A stretch of 17,170 nucleotides of DNA, taken from NCBI GenBank assembly GCA_017997825.1, contig JAGOEH010000061.1, positions 1 to 17,170 of the forward strand. Reading direction: 5' to 3'. Origin of the DNA: Candidatus Delongbacteria bacterium (GTDB taxonomy: Bacteria > JAGOEH01). How positions within the stretch are numbered: the first letter of the stretch is position 1; every line of letters begins with the position of its first letter. The translations under genes and the position numbers were made by a program. A model generated the notes under the pieces. It saw only the letters and a program-made list of their open reading frames with translations. It made no database searches and was not told the DNA's origin. Positions 6,467-14,822 of the stretch are shown piece by piece.

Positions 6467-7804
6467 ATGATAAAAAAAATGGTGATTGCCAATCGGGGTG
6501 AAATCGCACTGAGAATTATTCGGGCGGCCCATGAGATGGGGATTAAAACGGTCATGGTCTATTCCAAAGCCGATCAAGATAGTTTGCCGGTTCGATTGGC
6601 TGATGAAAGCTACTGCATCGGATTGGAAAAGAGCAGTGAAAGCTATATGCGCTATCAGAATATTCTGACGGTGGCGCTCAGTTCCAAAGCGGACGCCATT
6701 CATCCCGGATATGGGTTTCTTTCGGAGAATCCCGATTTTGCGGAATTGTGTAAAGCGGTCGGTTTGATCTTTATCGGTCCCTCTCCGGAATCGATCACCC
6801 TGATGGGGGATAAAGCCAAAGCCAGAGAAACGATGATCAAAGCGGGTGTACCGATTTCTCCGGGATCGGATGGTAATCTGGGAGGCGTCGAACAAGCGGT
6901 TGAGCTGTCCAGAAAAATCGGATTTCCATTGATTATCAAGGCTTCGGCCGGCGGCGGCGGCAAAGGAATGCGAATTGCCAGAAGTGAAGTTGAACTGATC
7001 AACAATATTCAGATTGCTCAGACGGAAGCCAAATCGGCATTCGGGGATGCCAGCATTTACGTGGAACGCTATATTGAAAATCCCAACCACATCGAGGTCC
7101 AGATCTTAGGCGATCAGCAGGGGCATGTCGTTCATCTGGGGGAACGAGATTGTTCGGTCCAACGCCGCTATCAGAAACTGATCGAGGAAACACCATCGCC
7201 TAAGATAACTCCCGAAATTCGTGAAAAACTGGGAGCTTCGGCTATCAAAGCCGCCCAGGCTTGTGGTTATTACAGTACCGGAACGGTTGAGTTCCTGGTG
7301 GATCAGAATCGTGAGATCTATTTTATTGAAATGAATACCCGAATCCAGGTGGAACATCCGATCACCGAATCGATTACCGGATTGGATCTGATCAAAGAGC
7401 AGATTCGGGTGGCAGAGGGCAATCCCTTGAGTTTTACCCAGTCGCAAATACAGTTTCGGGGCCATTCAATGGAATGTAGAATCAATGCCGAGGATCCCGA
7501 AAAGAATTTCCGTCCCTGTCCGGGCTTGATCGAACAGATCATATTCCCCGGCGGCCCCGGAGTCCGGATCGATTCAGCGGTTTATCCCGGCTATGTTATT
7601 CCGCCTTACTATGATTCCATGATCGCCAAGGTCATTGTTCATACCCCATCCCGTCAGGAAAGCATCGTTAAAATGAAACGGGCCTTACGGGAATTCGTGC
7701 TGGAAGGCGTCAAATCAACGATTCCTTTTTTATTACAGATTCTGGAAAACCAGGATTTTACCCGTGGAACCTATTCCACTCATCTGATTGAAAAAATGCT
7801 ATGA
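6467..7804 (+). CDS. accC: Acetyl-CoA carboxylase, biotin carboxylase subunit
   Basis: This 445-residue protein has the normal AccC length. It carboxylates the biotin of the carrier protein with ATP and bicarbonate, the first half-reaction of malonyl-CoA formation. The sequence opens with KMVIANRGEIALRIIRAA. The ATP-grasp features are present: K116 in GDKAKAR, K158 in IIKAS, the glycine-rich loop AGGGGKGMR (161-169), H209/E211 region, and the catalytic block FIEMNTRIQVEHPITE (286-301), with CRINAEDP further on. There is no biotinyl or carboxyltransferase fusion. The ribosome-binding site is weak, and a strong promoter lies upstream. It heads a seven-gene operon. The biotin carrier gene accB, usually next to accC, is absent from this window. 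Confidence 0.97.
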   Translation: MIKKMVIANRGEIALRIIRAAHEMGIKTVMVYSKADQDSLPVRLADESYCIGLEKSSESYMRYQNILTVALSSKADAIHPGYGFLSENPDFAELCKAVGLIFIGPSPESITLMGDKAKARETMIKAGVPISPGSDGNLGGVEQAVELSRKIGFPLIIKASAGGGGKGMRIARSEVELINNIQIAQTEAKSAFGDASIYVERYIENPNHIEVQILGDQQGHVVHLGERDCSVQRRYQKLIEETPSPKITPEIREKLGASAIKAAQACGYYSTGTVEFLVDQNREIYFIEMNTRIQVEHPITESITGLDLIKEQIRVAEGNPLSFTQSQIQFRGHSMECRINAEDPEKNFRPCPGLIEQIIFPGGPGVRIDSAVYPGYVIPPYYDSMIAKVIVHTPSRQESIVKMKRALREFVLEGVKSTIPFLLQILENQDFTRGTYSTHLIEKML

Positions 7805-7828
7805 GCTGTTGATTAGGAGACCATTATC

Positions 7829-8623
7829 ATGAATCTTTCCGAGTTATTTCCCAATCTATTCAATAAGTGTAAAGAATGCGGCACGTCTCATTTTAATAAA
7901 ATCCTGAAAAAAAACTTTCGGGTATGCCCGGATTGCGGGGCTCATATGCCGATGCCGGCCCAGGAATGGTTTACCTTTTTGGCCGATCAGAAATCGTTGG
8001 AGATTCTGAATCCCCTGATGAAAACCAAAGACTGGCTTGAGTTCCCGGAGTATCAGGATAAAATTGAAAAGGCCCAGAAAGTCAGCCGGGAAAATGAAGC
8101 CGTTGTGACCGGAATTATCCGGATCGGGGATCGTCAAGTTGCTCTGGCGGTCTTGGAAGCCAATTTCATGCTGGGATCGATGGGGAGCGTGGTAGGGGAG
8201 AAGATCACCCGATTGATCTTATATGCGGTGGAGATGCGGTATCCCCTTATCATGGTATCGGTGTCCGGGGGTGCCCGGATGCAGGAAGGGATTTTTTCTC
8301 TGATGCAGATGGCCAAGACTTCTGCCGCACTTAAAAAGCACCATCAAGCCGGTTTGTTATATATCAGTATTCTTTCCAATCCCACCACCGGGGGAGTAAC
8401 GGCTTCCTTTGCCATGCTGGGGGACATTAATATCGGTGAACCCGGGGCGCTGATCGGATTTGCGGGACCGAGGGTTATCAAGCAGACGATCGGCAAGGAA
8501 TTACCTTCGGGATTCCAGCGGGCTGAGTTTTTGCTGGAGCATGGAATGCTGGATCTGGTCTGTCCCCGAAAGGATCTGAAGAATACGCTTCGCCGTATCC
8601 TTAAATTCCATGCTTTGCCCTGA
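7829..8623 (+). CDS. accD: Acetyl-CoA carboxylase, carboxyltransferase beta subunit
   Basis: This 264-residue protein pairs with AccA to transfer the carboxyl group from biotin to acetyl-CoA. An N-terminal zinc ribbon is complete, with C14-x2-C17 and C33-x2-C36. The crotonase-like fold follows: VSVSGGARMQEGI in the middle, then NPTTGGVTASFAMLGD and GFAGPRVIKQTIG. It is about 40 residues shorter than the E. coli protein, mainly at the C-terminus, which is within the family range. It follows accC by 24 bp and has its own AGGAGA site. Adjacency to accA allows balanced production of the two partners of the heterotetramer. Confidence 0.97.
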   Translation: MNLSELFPNLFNKCKECGTSHFNKILKKNFRVCPDCGAHMPMPAQEWFTFLADQKSLEILNPLMKTKDWLEFPEYQDKIEKAQKVSRENEAVVTGIIRIGDRQVALAVLEANFMLGSMGSVVGEKITRLILYAVEMRYPLIMVSVSGGARMQEGIFSLMQMAKTSAALKKHHQAGLLYISILSNPTTGGVTASFAMLGDINIGEPGALIGFAGPRVIKQTIGKELPSGFQRAEFLLEHGMLDLVCPRKDLKNTLRRILKFHALP

Positions 8624-8662
8624 TCAATACCATCACCTTTTATCTATCGATGAGGTTGTCCT

Positions 8663-9622
8663 ATGAGTTTAGATTTGAAAATCATTCGGGATGAGATCAA
8701 ACGGATCGAAGAGGAACTCAAGAAACTAAAGAAGCTGCCTGAGGCGGAATTGAAAGTCTGGAAGGATCGGCTCAAGATTCTGAAATCTCGGGCGGCGGAT
8801 CTGGAAGCCCGCAAGAATAAAGGGGTGACCCGAATTGAACAGGTTCGGCTGGCCCGGGATATCAAACGCCCTACCTCACTGGATATCATCCGTCTGCTTT
8901 GTACTGATTTTATGGAACTCAAGGGGGATCGTCTTTACGGCGATGACCCGGCCATGATCGGAGGGATCGGCTTGATTGAGTCGATGCCCTTTACCATCAT
9001 CGGACATCAGAAGGGGAACAATACCAAGGAGAATCTTTACCGCAACTTTGGAATGGCCAGTCCGGAAGGCTATCGAAAAGCGATGCGTCTGATCCGCCAG
9101 GCGGAGAAATTCCATCGACCGATCATCACCTTGATCGATACTCCGGGCGCTTATCCGGGTGTCGGCGCTGAAGAGCGCGGACAGGCGGAAGCCATTGCCC
9201 GCAACCTGCGCGACCTGTTCGATGTCAGGACCATTATCCTGGCGTTTGTGACCGGTGAGGGGGGGAGCGGAGGTGCCCTGGCCATCAGTATCGCCGATCG
9301 GATTTTTATGTTCGAGAACGCCATGTACTCGGTCATTTCACCGGAAGGATGCGCTTCCATTCTATGGAAAGATTCCACTCTGTCCAAAGAGGCCCTGGAA
9401 GCCTTGAAACCGATGGCCTCAGATATGGAAGACCTGGGATTGATCGATGGGATTGTGGAGGAACCCAAGGGAGGATTTCAAAGCAATCCGGCTTTTTGTG
9501 TCGAAAAGATGAAACAAATCATTATTCAGTCGGTTAAAGAACTGGAAACCTTGTCTCCGGATGAGCTGATTGAAAAACGTTTCATGAAATTCCGCTGGAT
9601 TGATTCTTTCAAGGAGGAATAA
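8663..9622 (+). CDS. accA: Acetyl-CoA carboxylase, carboxyltransferase alpha subunit
   Basis: This 319-residue protein is the full family length. Residues about 5-55 form a charged Lys/Glu-rich helical segment as in other AccA proteins. The core carries GDRLYGDDPAMIGG, GHQKGNNTKENLYRNFGM, the loop DTPGAYPGVGAEERGQAEAI and GEGGSGGALAI, which form the biotin and CoA site together with AccD. The start ATG has GAGG upstream. The last codons (FKEE) contain AAGGAGGAA, which serves as the ribosome-binding site of the next gene, so fabH translation is tied to accA. Confidence 0.97.
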   Translation: MSLDLKIIRDEIKRIEEELKKLKKLPEAELKVWKDRLKILKSRAADLEARKNKGVTRIEQVRLARDIKRPTSLDIIRLLCTDFMELKGDRLYGDDPAMIGGIGLIESMPFTIIGHQKGNNTKENLYRNFGMASPEGYRKAMRLIRQAEKFHRPIITLIDTPGAYPGVGAEERGQAEAIARNLRDLFDVRTIILAFVTGEGGSGGALAISIADRIFMFENAMYSVISPEGCASILWKDSTLSKEALEALKPMASDMEDLGLIDGIVEEPKGGFQSNPAFCVEKMKQIIIQSVKELETLSPDELIEKRFMKFRWIDSFKEE

Positions 9623-10597
9623 ATGCCCTATAGTCGAATCATCGGAACAGGATCCTATACCCCGGAAAAAATTTTGGACAATCATGATTTGGAAAAAATG
9701 GTTGAAACATCCGATGAATGGATCACGGAACGAACCGGGATTAAATTCCGGCATATTGCCGATACGGTCGATAACAGCGAGATGGCGAGCCGGGCTGCCC
9801 AGTCGGCGCTCCAAGCCGCCCAACTCAATCCCGAAAAAATCGATCTGATCATCGCGGCGACGGTAACTCCCGACTATATTATTCCCTCCCTGGCTTGTCT
9901 GGTTCGAAACAAAATCGGAGCCACCAATGCGGCCGCTTTTGATCTGAATGCCGGCTGCACCGGCTTTATTTATGGAATAACCATGGCCGACGGCATGATC
10001 CGGAGCGGCATCTATCATTCCGTTTTGGTTATCGGTACGGAGAAACTTACGTCTCTGACCAATTGGACCGATCGGAACACCTGTGTTTTGTTCGGCGACG
10101 GAGCCGGAGCCGTTGTGCTTCAACAGGACTCCAAACCTGGAATCGTGGATGCCTCGCTGGCAGCCGACAGCAAAGACGCCATGGAACTCTTTATACCCGC
10201 CGGCGGTTCCTCCTGTCCCCTCACTCCGGAATTACTGGCTAACCACCAGCACAAGATTTATATGAATGGTTCCGCGATCTTTAAACTCGGAGTTAAAGCC
10301 ATGGTTTCCATCAGTAAAAAGATCCTCAAAAAAAATAATCTGAGTGCGAATGAACTGGACTGGCTGATTCCTCATCAGGCCAATCGTCGAATTATCGATT
10401 CAGTGGCGGATCTCCTCAGAATCGATCAGCAAAAGGTGATCATCAATCTTGAAAATTACGGCAATACCTCAGCCGCTACCATCGGCATCGCCCTGGATGA
10501 AGCCGTTCGCGACGGCCGAATTCAACCCGGACACCACGTGCTACTGACCGCATTCGGTGCCGGCCTGACCTGGGGCAGTGTCCTGATCCGAATGTGA
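9623..10597 (+). CDS. fabH: Beta-ketoacyl-ACP synthase III
   Basis: This 324-residue enzyme starts fatty acid synthesis by condensing an acyl-CoA (usually acetyl-CoA) with malonyl-ACP. The catalytic triad is complete and in the standard positions: C112 in NAGCTGF, H251 in IPHQANRR and N281 in NYGNTSAAT. The C-terminus (GAGLTWGSVLIRM) is typical. The ATG directly follows the accA stop (TAAATG) with a near-perfect Shine-Dalgarno site inside accA. Its place after the three acc genes joins production of malonyl-CoA to its first use. Primer preference (acetyl or branched) cannot be told from this reading. Confidence 0.97.
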   Translation: MPYSRIIGTGSYTPEKILDNHDLEKMVETSDEWITERTGIKFRHIADTVDNSEMASRAAQSALQAAQLNPEKIDLIIAATVTPDYIIPSLACLVRNKIGATNAAAFDLNAGCTGFIYGITMADGMIRSGIYHSVLVIGTEKLTSLTNWTDRNTCVLFGDGAGAVVLQQDSKPGIVDASLAADSKDAMELFIPAGGSSCPLTPELLANHQHKIYMNGSAIFKLGVKAMVSISKKILKKNNLSANELDWLIPHQANRRIIDSVADLLRIDQQKVIINLENYGNTSAATIGIALDEAVRDGRIQPGHHVLLTAFGAGLTWGSVLIRM

Positions 10598-12033
10598 GCC
10601 TCTCGTTCATGATGCCTGCAATTCAACGCCTGATTCCAATTCTCCTCCTGGCTCTTGTCATCCACCCGGGTACCGGGTACTCCCAATCAATTTTAGATTC
10701 TTCTTTCACTTCCTCTCAAAACGGAGTCGGCCTTCATTGGGGTATCCTGGATCTGAATCTGACCACGGGGTCTATCCGGTATGAGCATCAAAGCGATCAT
10801 CAATTCGCTCCGGCTTCTCTGCTCAAATTAATCAGTACGGCATTCCTTTTGGAGCATTTCCCCGATTCATTCATCCGTTCGACCCGTCTGGGATATGACG
10901 GGTTAATTGTTAATGATACCTTGCTGTATGGTAATCTTATTCTAAAAGCCGCAGGCGATCCCCTCTTCGGTGCCGAATCAGCCGGAGGCAGCCGCGATCT
11001 GTCCAAAGCCTGTCTCCAATTGAGAAAAAATAAAATCCGGGCGATCCGGGGGACGATTATCATCGATTATTCCGGATTGCCTGAAATCCAAACCAATCTC
11101 TATTCCACCCAGGAAGACCAACAATGGTGGTATGGGGCTCCCAGTTGCGGGATATCTTATCACCAGAACTATCTGGACCTGATGCTGGAACGGGATCGTG
11201 ACTCCATCCGGGTTGTATTAACTCCCTCTCTTTTTGATTGTTCTATCCGATCAATGATCCGGCAGGGACTTCAACCCAGTCCCATCGTCAATGTCTACCT
11301 GAATGACAATCTACGGGAAATTGTCCTGGACGGCTCATTCCCTCAATCCTTATCCAATTATCGGATTAAACTGGCCGTCTCCAATCCCCCCTTGTTTATG
11401 GCCAGTGTTCTCAAACAAAAACTGCTGGAATTCGGGATTATCCATCAGGGGAAAATCAAATGGATTCACCCGAATGAGAGTATAGCATTGACCGACTACC
11501 GCGAAATTTCAGTCTTTCCGGGATCGAACCTGATGAAGATCCTGGAGATCGCCAATCGTGAGAGTTCAAACTTTATTTTCGACCAGCTGGTTTCACTTTA
11601 TGACCATTTCAAGTCTAATTCATCGGGACTCAATCATTTGAATGAGTATGTGGAACATCGCTTGGGGCTTGAGGATTCACGTTTCATGATCCACCTGCTG
11701 GATTACTCGGGATTATCCCCTTATAATTCAATCACACCCTCCGTGATGGGGCAATTTATCCGGACTATTCATCAGCAGCCTGATCTGTGGAAAAAACTGA
11801 TTGAGACCCTGCCCCGTGCGGCCGAAATCGAGGCCTTTAAAACCTTGTTACCCGATTCTGCCGTCATCAAAACGGGGACCTTGAAGAATTCCTGTTCACT
11901 ATTTGCGCTGATCCGGCAGAATGGTCAGGAACGGGTTTTCTTGGGCTGGGTGGAACGGATTCCGGAAGGCGAATCGATGGTCTATTTTAAGCAAATGGCT
12001 GATTATATCAATCGAAATCCTGCCAAGCCATAA
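10594..12033 (+). CDS. dacB: D-alanyl-D-alanine carboxypeptidase/endopeptidase, PBP4 (peptidase S13) family
   Basis: This 479-residue penicillin-binding protein trims or cleaves peptidoglycan cross-links in the periplasm. The N-terminus has a signal peptide (IPILLLALVIHPGTGYSQ, to about residue 31). All three active-site motifs are visible: S75-L-L-K78 (nucleophile and base), S324-S-N326 (the S-x-N motif) and K426-T-G428. D-Y-S-G-L-S-P-Y-N (370-378) matches the family's D-x-S-G-L-S block. The long insert between the first two motifs is typical of class C type PBPs. I kept the GTG start, whose GTGA overlaps the fabH stop; ATGs at 10609 or 10612 would give nearly the same signal peptide and are possible. 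No clear Shine-Dalgarno site supports any of them. Confidence 0.9.
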   Translation: MSLSFMMPAIQRLIPILLLALVIHPGTGYSQSILDSSFTSSQNGVGLHWGILDLNLTTGSIRYEHQSDHQFAPASLLKLISTAFLLEHFPDSFIRSTRLGYDGLIVNDTLLYGNLILKAAGDPLFGAESAGGSRDLSKACLQLRKNKIRAIRGTIIIDYSGLPEIQTNLYSTQEDQQWWYGAPSCGISYHQNYLDLMLERDRDSIRVVLTPSLFDCSIRSMIRQGLQPSPIVNVYLNDNLREIVLDGSFPQSLSNYRIKLAVSNPPLFMASVLKQKLLEFGIIHQGKIKWIHPNESIALTDYREISVFPGSNLMKILEIANRESSNFIFDQLVSLYDHFKSNSSGLNHLNEYVEHRLGLEDSRFMIHLLDYSGLSPYNSITPSVMGQFIRTIHQQPDLWKKLIETLPRAAEIEAFKTLLPDSAVIKTGTLKNSCSLFALIRQNGQERVFLGWVERIPEGESMVYFKQMADYINRNPAKP

Positions 12034-12068
12034 CCCCCAAACGATAGTCAACCAGGAGTATTGATTCA

Positions 12069-12527
12069 ATGAGAGCGTTAATCCAAAAAGTATCCCGGGC
12101 GGAGGTGCGAGTGGATCATCAGATGATCAGCCGAATCGATCGAGGGATTTTAGTGTTGTTAGGCGTGACCCATCAGGATCGGGAACCGGATGCCGACTAT
12201 TTACTGGATAAACTGATTCAGCTTCGTATTTTTCCGGATGTCGAAGGAAAGATGAATCTATCGTTAAATGAGATTTCAGGTCAATTGATGGTCATCAGCC
12301 AGTTTACCCTGTATGGGGACTGCCGCCGGGGGCGCCGTCCCTCCTTCACCGATTCGGCCAAACCGGAAGCAGCGGAGCAATTGTATCATTATTTTATTGA
12401 GCAGGCGATGATTCGGTTGCCTGGCCGGGTGGCTCAGGGCGTTTTCGGGGCCATGATGGAGATCGAACTGGTAAATGATGGACCCGTCACCTTCATGCTG
12501 GAAAGTGAAGGCAGGCCGGGACGATGA
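12069..12527 (+). CDS. dtd: D-aminoacyl-tRNA deacylase
   Basis: This 152-residue protein is the usual DTD length. It removes D-amino acids wrongly attached to tRNA, and glycine from tRNA-Ala. It starts MRALIQKVSRAEVRVD as most homologues do. The two family signatures are present: SQFTLYGD (77-84) and NDGPVTFML (136-144), whose Gly-cisPro pair gates the chiral pocket of the dimer. AGGAG lies 11 bases ahead of the ATG, 35 bp after dacB. The neighbouring DD-peptidase gene also concerns D-amino acids, which is suggestive but may be chance. Confidence 0.96.
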   Translation: MRALIQKVSRAEVRVDHQMISRIDRGILVLLGVTHQDREPDADYLLDKLIQLRIFPDVEGKMNLSLNEISGQLMVISQFTLYGDCRRGRRPSFTDSAKPEAAEQLYHYFIEQAMIRLPGRVAQGVFGAMMEIELVNDGPVTFMLESEGRPGR

Positions 12528-13117
12528 AAATAAAGTATCCTCTGATTCTGGCCAGTCAATCTCCGCGCCGGATCCAGTTGCTGAATGATCGGGGATTCAA
12601 TCCGATCATCCGTCCGGCCAATATCGATGAAGATCTTGATCCCATGACCGATCCCCGACAAACGGCAGCCGGATATGCGGCTGAAAAAGCCCGTGTGGTT
12701 ATGGAACAGGTTCGCAATCAGGAATTCATTGTACTGGGATGTGATACCATTGTGGTGATTGATGATCAGGTACTGGGCAAACCCCGCGATCCGGATCAGG
12801 CCGCGGAGTATCTGAAATGCTTGAGCAACCGTTGGCATACCGTTCTTACCGGTATATGCGTCGCTCTCAGTCATGATGACCGGTCGATTACCCAGGTGGT
12901 GGAAACTCAGGTCCGGTTTCGGGAGTTATCCCTTCCTCTGATTGGCTATTATCTGGATCACGGCCATCCTTTGGATAAAGCCGGAGCCTATGGGATTCAG
13001 GATTGGGGAGCTTTTTTTATCGATGAAATCAAGGGGTGCTTTTTTAATGTGATGGGACTGCCGTTGAATGTTTTTCTTAAAAGCCTGGAAATTTTGGAAT
13101 TGATCGATTGGAATTAA
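12524..13117 (+). CDS. maf: Maf family nucleoside triphosphate pyrophosphatase
   Basis: This 197-residue protein is of full Maf length. Maf proteins hydrolyse dTTP, UTP or modified nucleotides to monophosphate and pyrophosphate and have been linked to septum formation. It begins with LILASQSPRR (8-16), the phosphate-binding S-x-S-P-R-R motif. The catalytic Asp is D74 in GCDTIVV, and LGKPRD (84-89) and AGAYGIQDWGA follow. The last block fits the YhdE-like dTTP/UTP-specific subgroup. Its ATG overlaps the dtd stop (ATGA), implying coupled translation. Its own TAA stop overlaps the opposite-strand pyrD stop. Confidence 0.95.
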   Translation: MKIKYPLILASQSPRRIQLLNDRGFNPIIRPANIDEDLDPMTDPRQTAAGYAAEKARVVMEQVRNQEFIVLGCDTIVVIDDQVLGKPRDPDQAAEYLKCLSNRWHTVLTGICVALSHDDRSITQVVETQVRFRELSLPLIGYYLDHGHPLDKAGAYGIQDWGAFFIDEIKGCFFNVMGLPLNVFLKSLEILELIDWN

Positions 13118-14034
13118 TGGGAATGGCAATGGGCGATTCCGATTATCTCATGCAGTGAACCGTAATGATATCGGTCAAGATAATCCGATAGTTGGTGTTT
13201 AAGACTCAAAATACAATCCGGTTGTCGGAATAAGGCCGTACCCAACTGGATGGCCTGAGCTCCAGCCATCAAAAACTCCAGTACATCATTCAGATTGGTG
13301 ATTCCGCCGGCGGCAATGATCGGGATTGAAACCTGTTGATGGACTTGATAGACTTTTAATAGCGCCATCGGTTTGATCGCCGGACCCGATAATCCGGCCT
13401 GAATGTTTTTGAATACCGGTTTTTGGCGTTCAATATCAATAGCCATTCCCAAATAGGTATTGGCGACCACCAACCCGTCGGCTCCCCCTGCTTCAGCCGC
13501 TTTTGCCGGTATTCCAATATCGGTGACGTTCGGCGTCAGTTTAACCAACACCGTTTTATCCGTCATGGATTTGATCCGCCGGGTCAGTTCCTCGATCAGT
13601 TGAGGATCAATTCCGAATGATAATCCTCCCTTTTTAATATTGGGACACGATATGTTGACTTCCAAGGCCCTGACTCTGGAAAGAGGATTCAGGGCTTCCA
13701 CCAGTTTTAGATAATCCTCGAGGGTATTGCCGGCAATACTGATGATCAGAGGGACCCTCACATCATTATAGATCGGATATAGATCGGAAATAAACTCTTC
13801 AATGCCCGGATTGGCCAGTCCAATCGAATTCAGCAATCCGGATGGCGTTTCCATCAGTCTGGGAGGTGGATTCCCTTCGCGTTTTTCAAGGGTGATCGTT
13901 TTGGTCAGGACGGCCCCCCATTCATTTAAATCGACCATCGTGCGTAATTCCATACCATAGCCGAAACATCCGGAGGCAGGAATGAAAGGATTGTTCAGCT
14001 TCAGATCATCAATGGTGACGTTCAATCCGGCCAT
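13114..14034 (-). CDS. pyrD: Dihydroorotate dehydrogenase, class 1B catalytic subunit
   Basis: This 306-residue FMN enzyme oxidises dihydroorotate to orotate, the fourth step of pyrimidine synthesis, in the cytosol. The catalytic base is Cys (C130 in VNISCPN), as in class 1 enzymes; class 2 uses Ser. FMN-binding blocks include ASGCFGYG, KLTPNVTD and AAGGITN followed by GAQAIQLGTALF. The adjacent pyrK shows it is class 1B, passing electrons to NAD+. A GAGG site precedes the ATG, and the start overlaps the end of pyrK by 13 bp. The C-terminus carries a short His/Cys tail (HCHSH). Confidence 0.97.
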   Translation of the reverse strand: MAGLNVTIDDLKLNNPFIPASGCFGYGMELRTMVDLNEWGAVLTKTITLEKREGNPPPRLMETPSGLLNSIGLANPGIEEFISDLYPIYNDVRVPLIISIAGNTLEDYLKLVEALNPLSRVRALEVNISCPNIKKGGLSFGIDPQLIEELTRRIKSMTDKTVLVKLTPNVTDIGIPAKAAEAGGADGLVVANTYLGMAIDIERQKPVFKNIQAGLSGPAIKPMALLKVYQVHQQVSIPIIAAGGITNLNDVLEFLMAGAQAIQLGTALFRQPDCILSLKHQLSDYLDRYHYGSLHEIIGIAHCHSH

Positions 14035-14822
14035 ATAATCCTCTTGAGATCAAATACGGGACCGTCGGTACACACTTTCCGGTAGACAATCCCCGAGTCT
14101 TCTCGGATGGGATGAACACAACCATTACAAACACCAAAACCGCATCCCATATAATCCTCCAGTGAAGCAAATCCGGATACTTCCGGATGATCCATAATCA
14201 TCGACTGCAATTTTTTCATCATCATTTCAGGGCCGCAAGTCAGTACAACGGTATTCGGAATCGATCCGTCCAGTAAGTCTTTTATATAATCCGTCACTAA
14301 TCCCTGATGATAAGAGGATTTTTCCTGAGTGATCATTATCCGGTTTATTGGTAGTTTATCCAGTTCAGGCAGGTCAAGCATGGAGGCTGAATCGCGACTG
14401 CCCATCACCAGACTGGTCCCGGCCGGTAAACGGTTTTGATAATACCGGAGATAATAAAGTAGCGGAGGAAGACCGACTCCGCCGGCGACCAACACCAGGT
14501 TTTGCCAATCCGGAGAGGGAGAGGGGAAGGGATTCCCAAGAGGAAATAAAAGATCCAATTGGTTGCCGGGTCTACACTGTTGTAAATTTTGGGTTCCCCG
14601 GCCTTTAATTTTATAAATCAGCTCCAGATGGTGATGATCCCAGCCTGCAATTCCCAGAGGTCGGCGCAGTAACGGATCATTGGCTGCGGAGCTCAGGACC
14701 GACACAAACTGGCCGGGAAGAGCGTCCAGATCGCTATCCATTTCGAGGACCAAATGATGAATTTGCTCCGCGACCGGCTGATTGGACAGGACCGAAGCTT
14801 CGAAACGACGGAATGAATTCAT
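14022..14822 (-). CDS. pyrK: Dihydroorotate dehydrogenase electron-transfer subunit
   Basis: This 266-residue iron-sulfur flavoprotein takes electrons from PyrD and passes them to NAD+. RRPLGIAG (53-60) is the FAD-binding R-x-x-[ST]-like motif of ferredoxin reductases, and LVAGGVGLPPLLYYL (111-125) and TCGPEMM (195-201) form the nucleotide-binding domain. The 2Fe-2S ligands are C227, C232, C235 and C251 (C-x4-C-x2-C-x15-C). The ATG overlaps the stop of the upstream lipoprotein gene (ATGA), and there is no Shine-Dalgarno site, so it probably depends on translational coupling. With pyrD downstream, this is the standard pyrK-pyrD pair. Confidence 0.96.
   Translation of the reverse strand: MNSFRRFEASVLSNQPVAEQIHHLVLEMDSDLDALPGQFVSVLSSAANDPLLRRPLGIAGWDHHHLELIYKIKGRGTQNLQQCRPGNQLDLLFPLGNPFPSPSPDWQNLVLVAGGVGLPPLLYYLRYYQNRLPAGTSLVMGSRDSASMLDLPELDKLPINRIMITQEKSSYHQGLVTDYIKDLLDGSIPNTVVLTCGPEMMMKKLQSMIMDHPEVSGFASLEDYMGCGFGVCNGCVHPIREDSGIVYRKVCTDGPVFDLKRIIWPD

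Noticed and set aside
6392-7090. 232-codon open frame on the - strand over accC
   Set aside because: It is antisense to the clearly conserved biotin carboxylase sequence and to its promoter; composition is that of a shadow frame.
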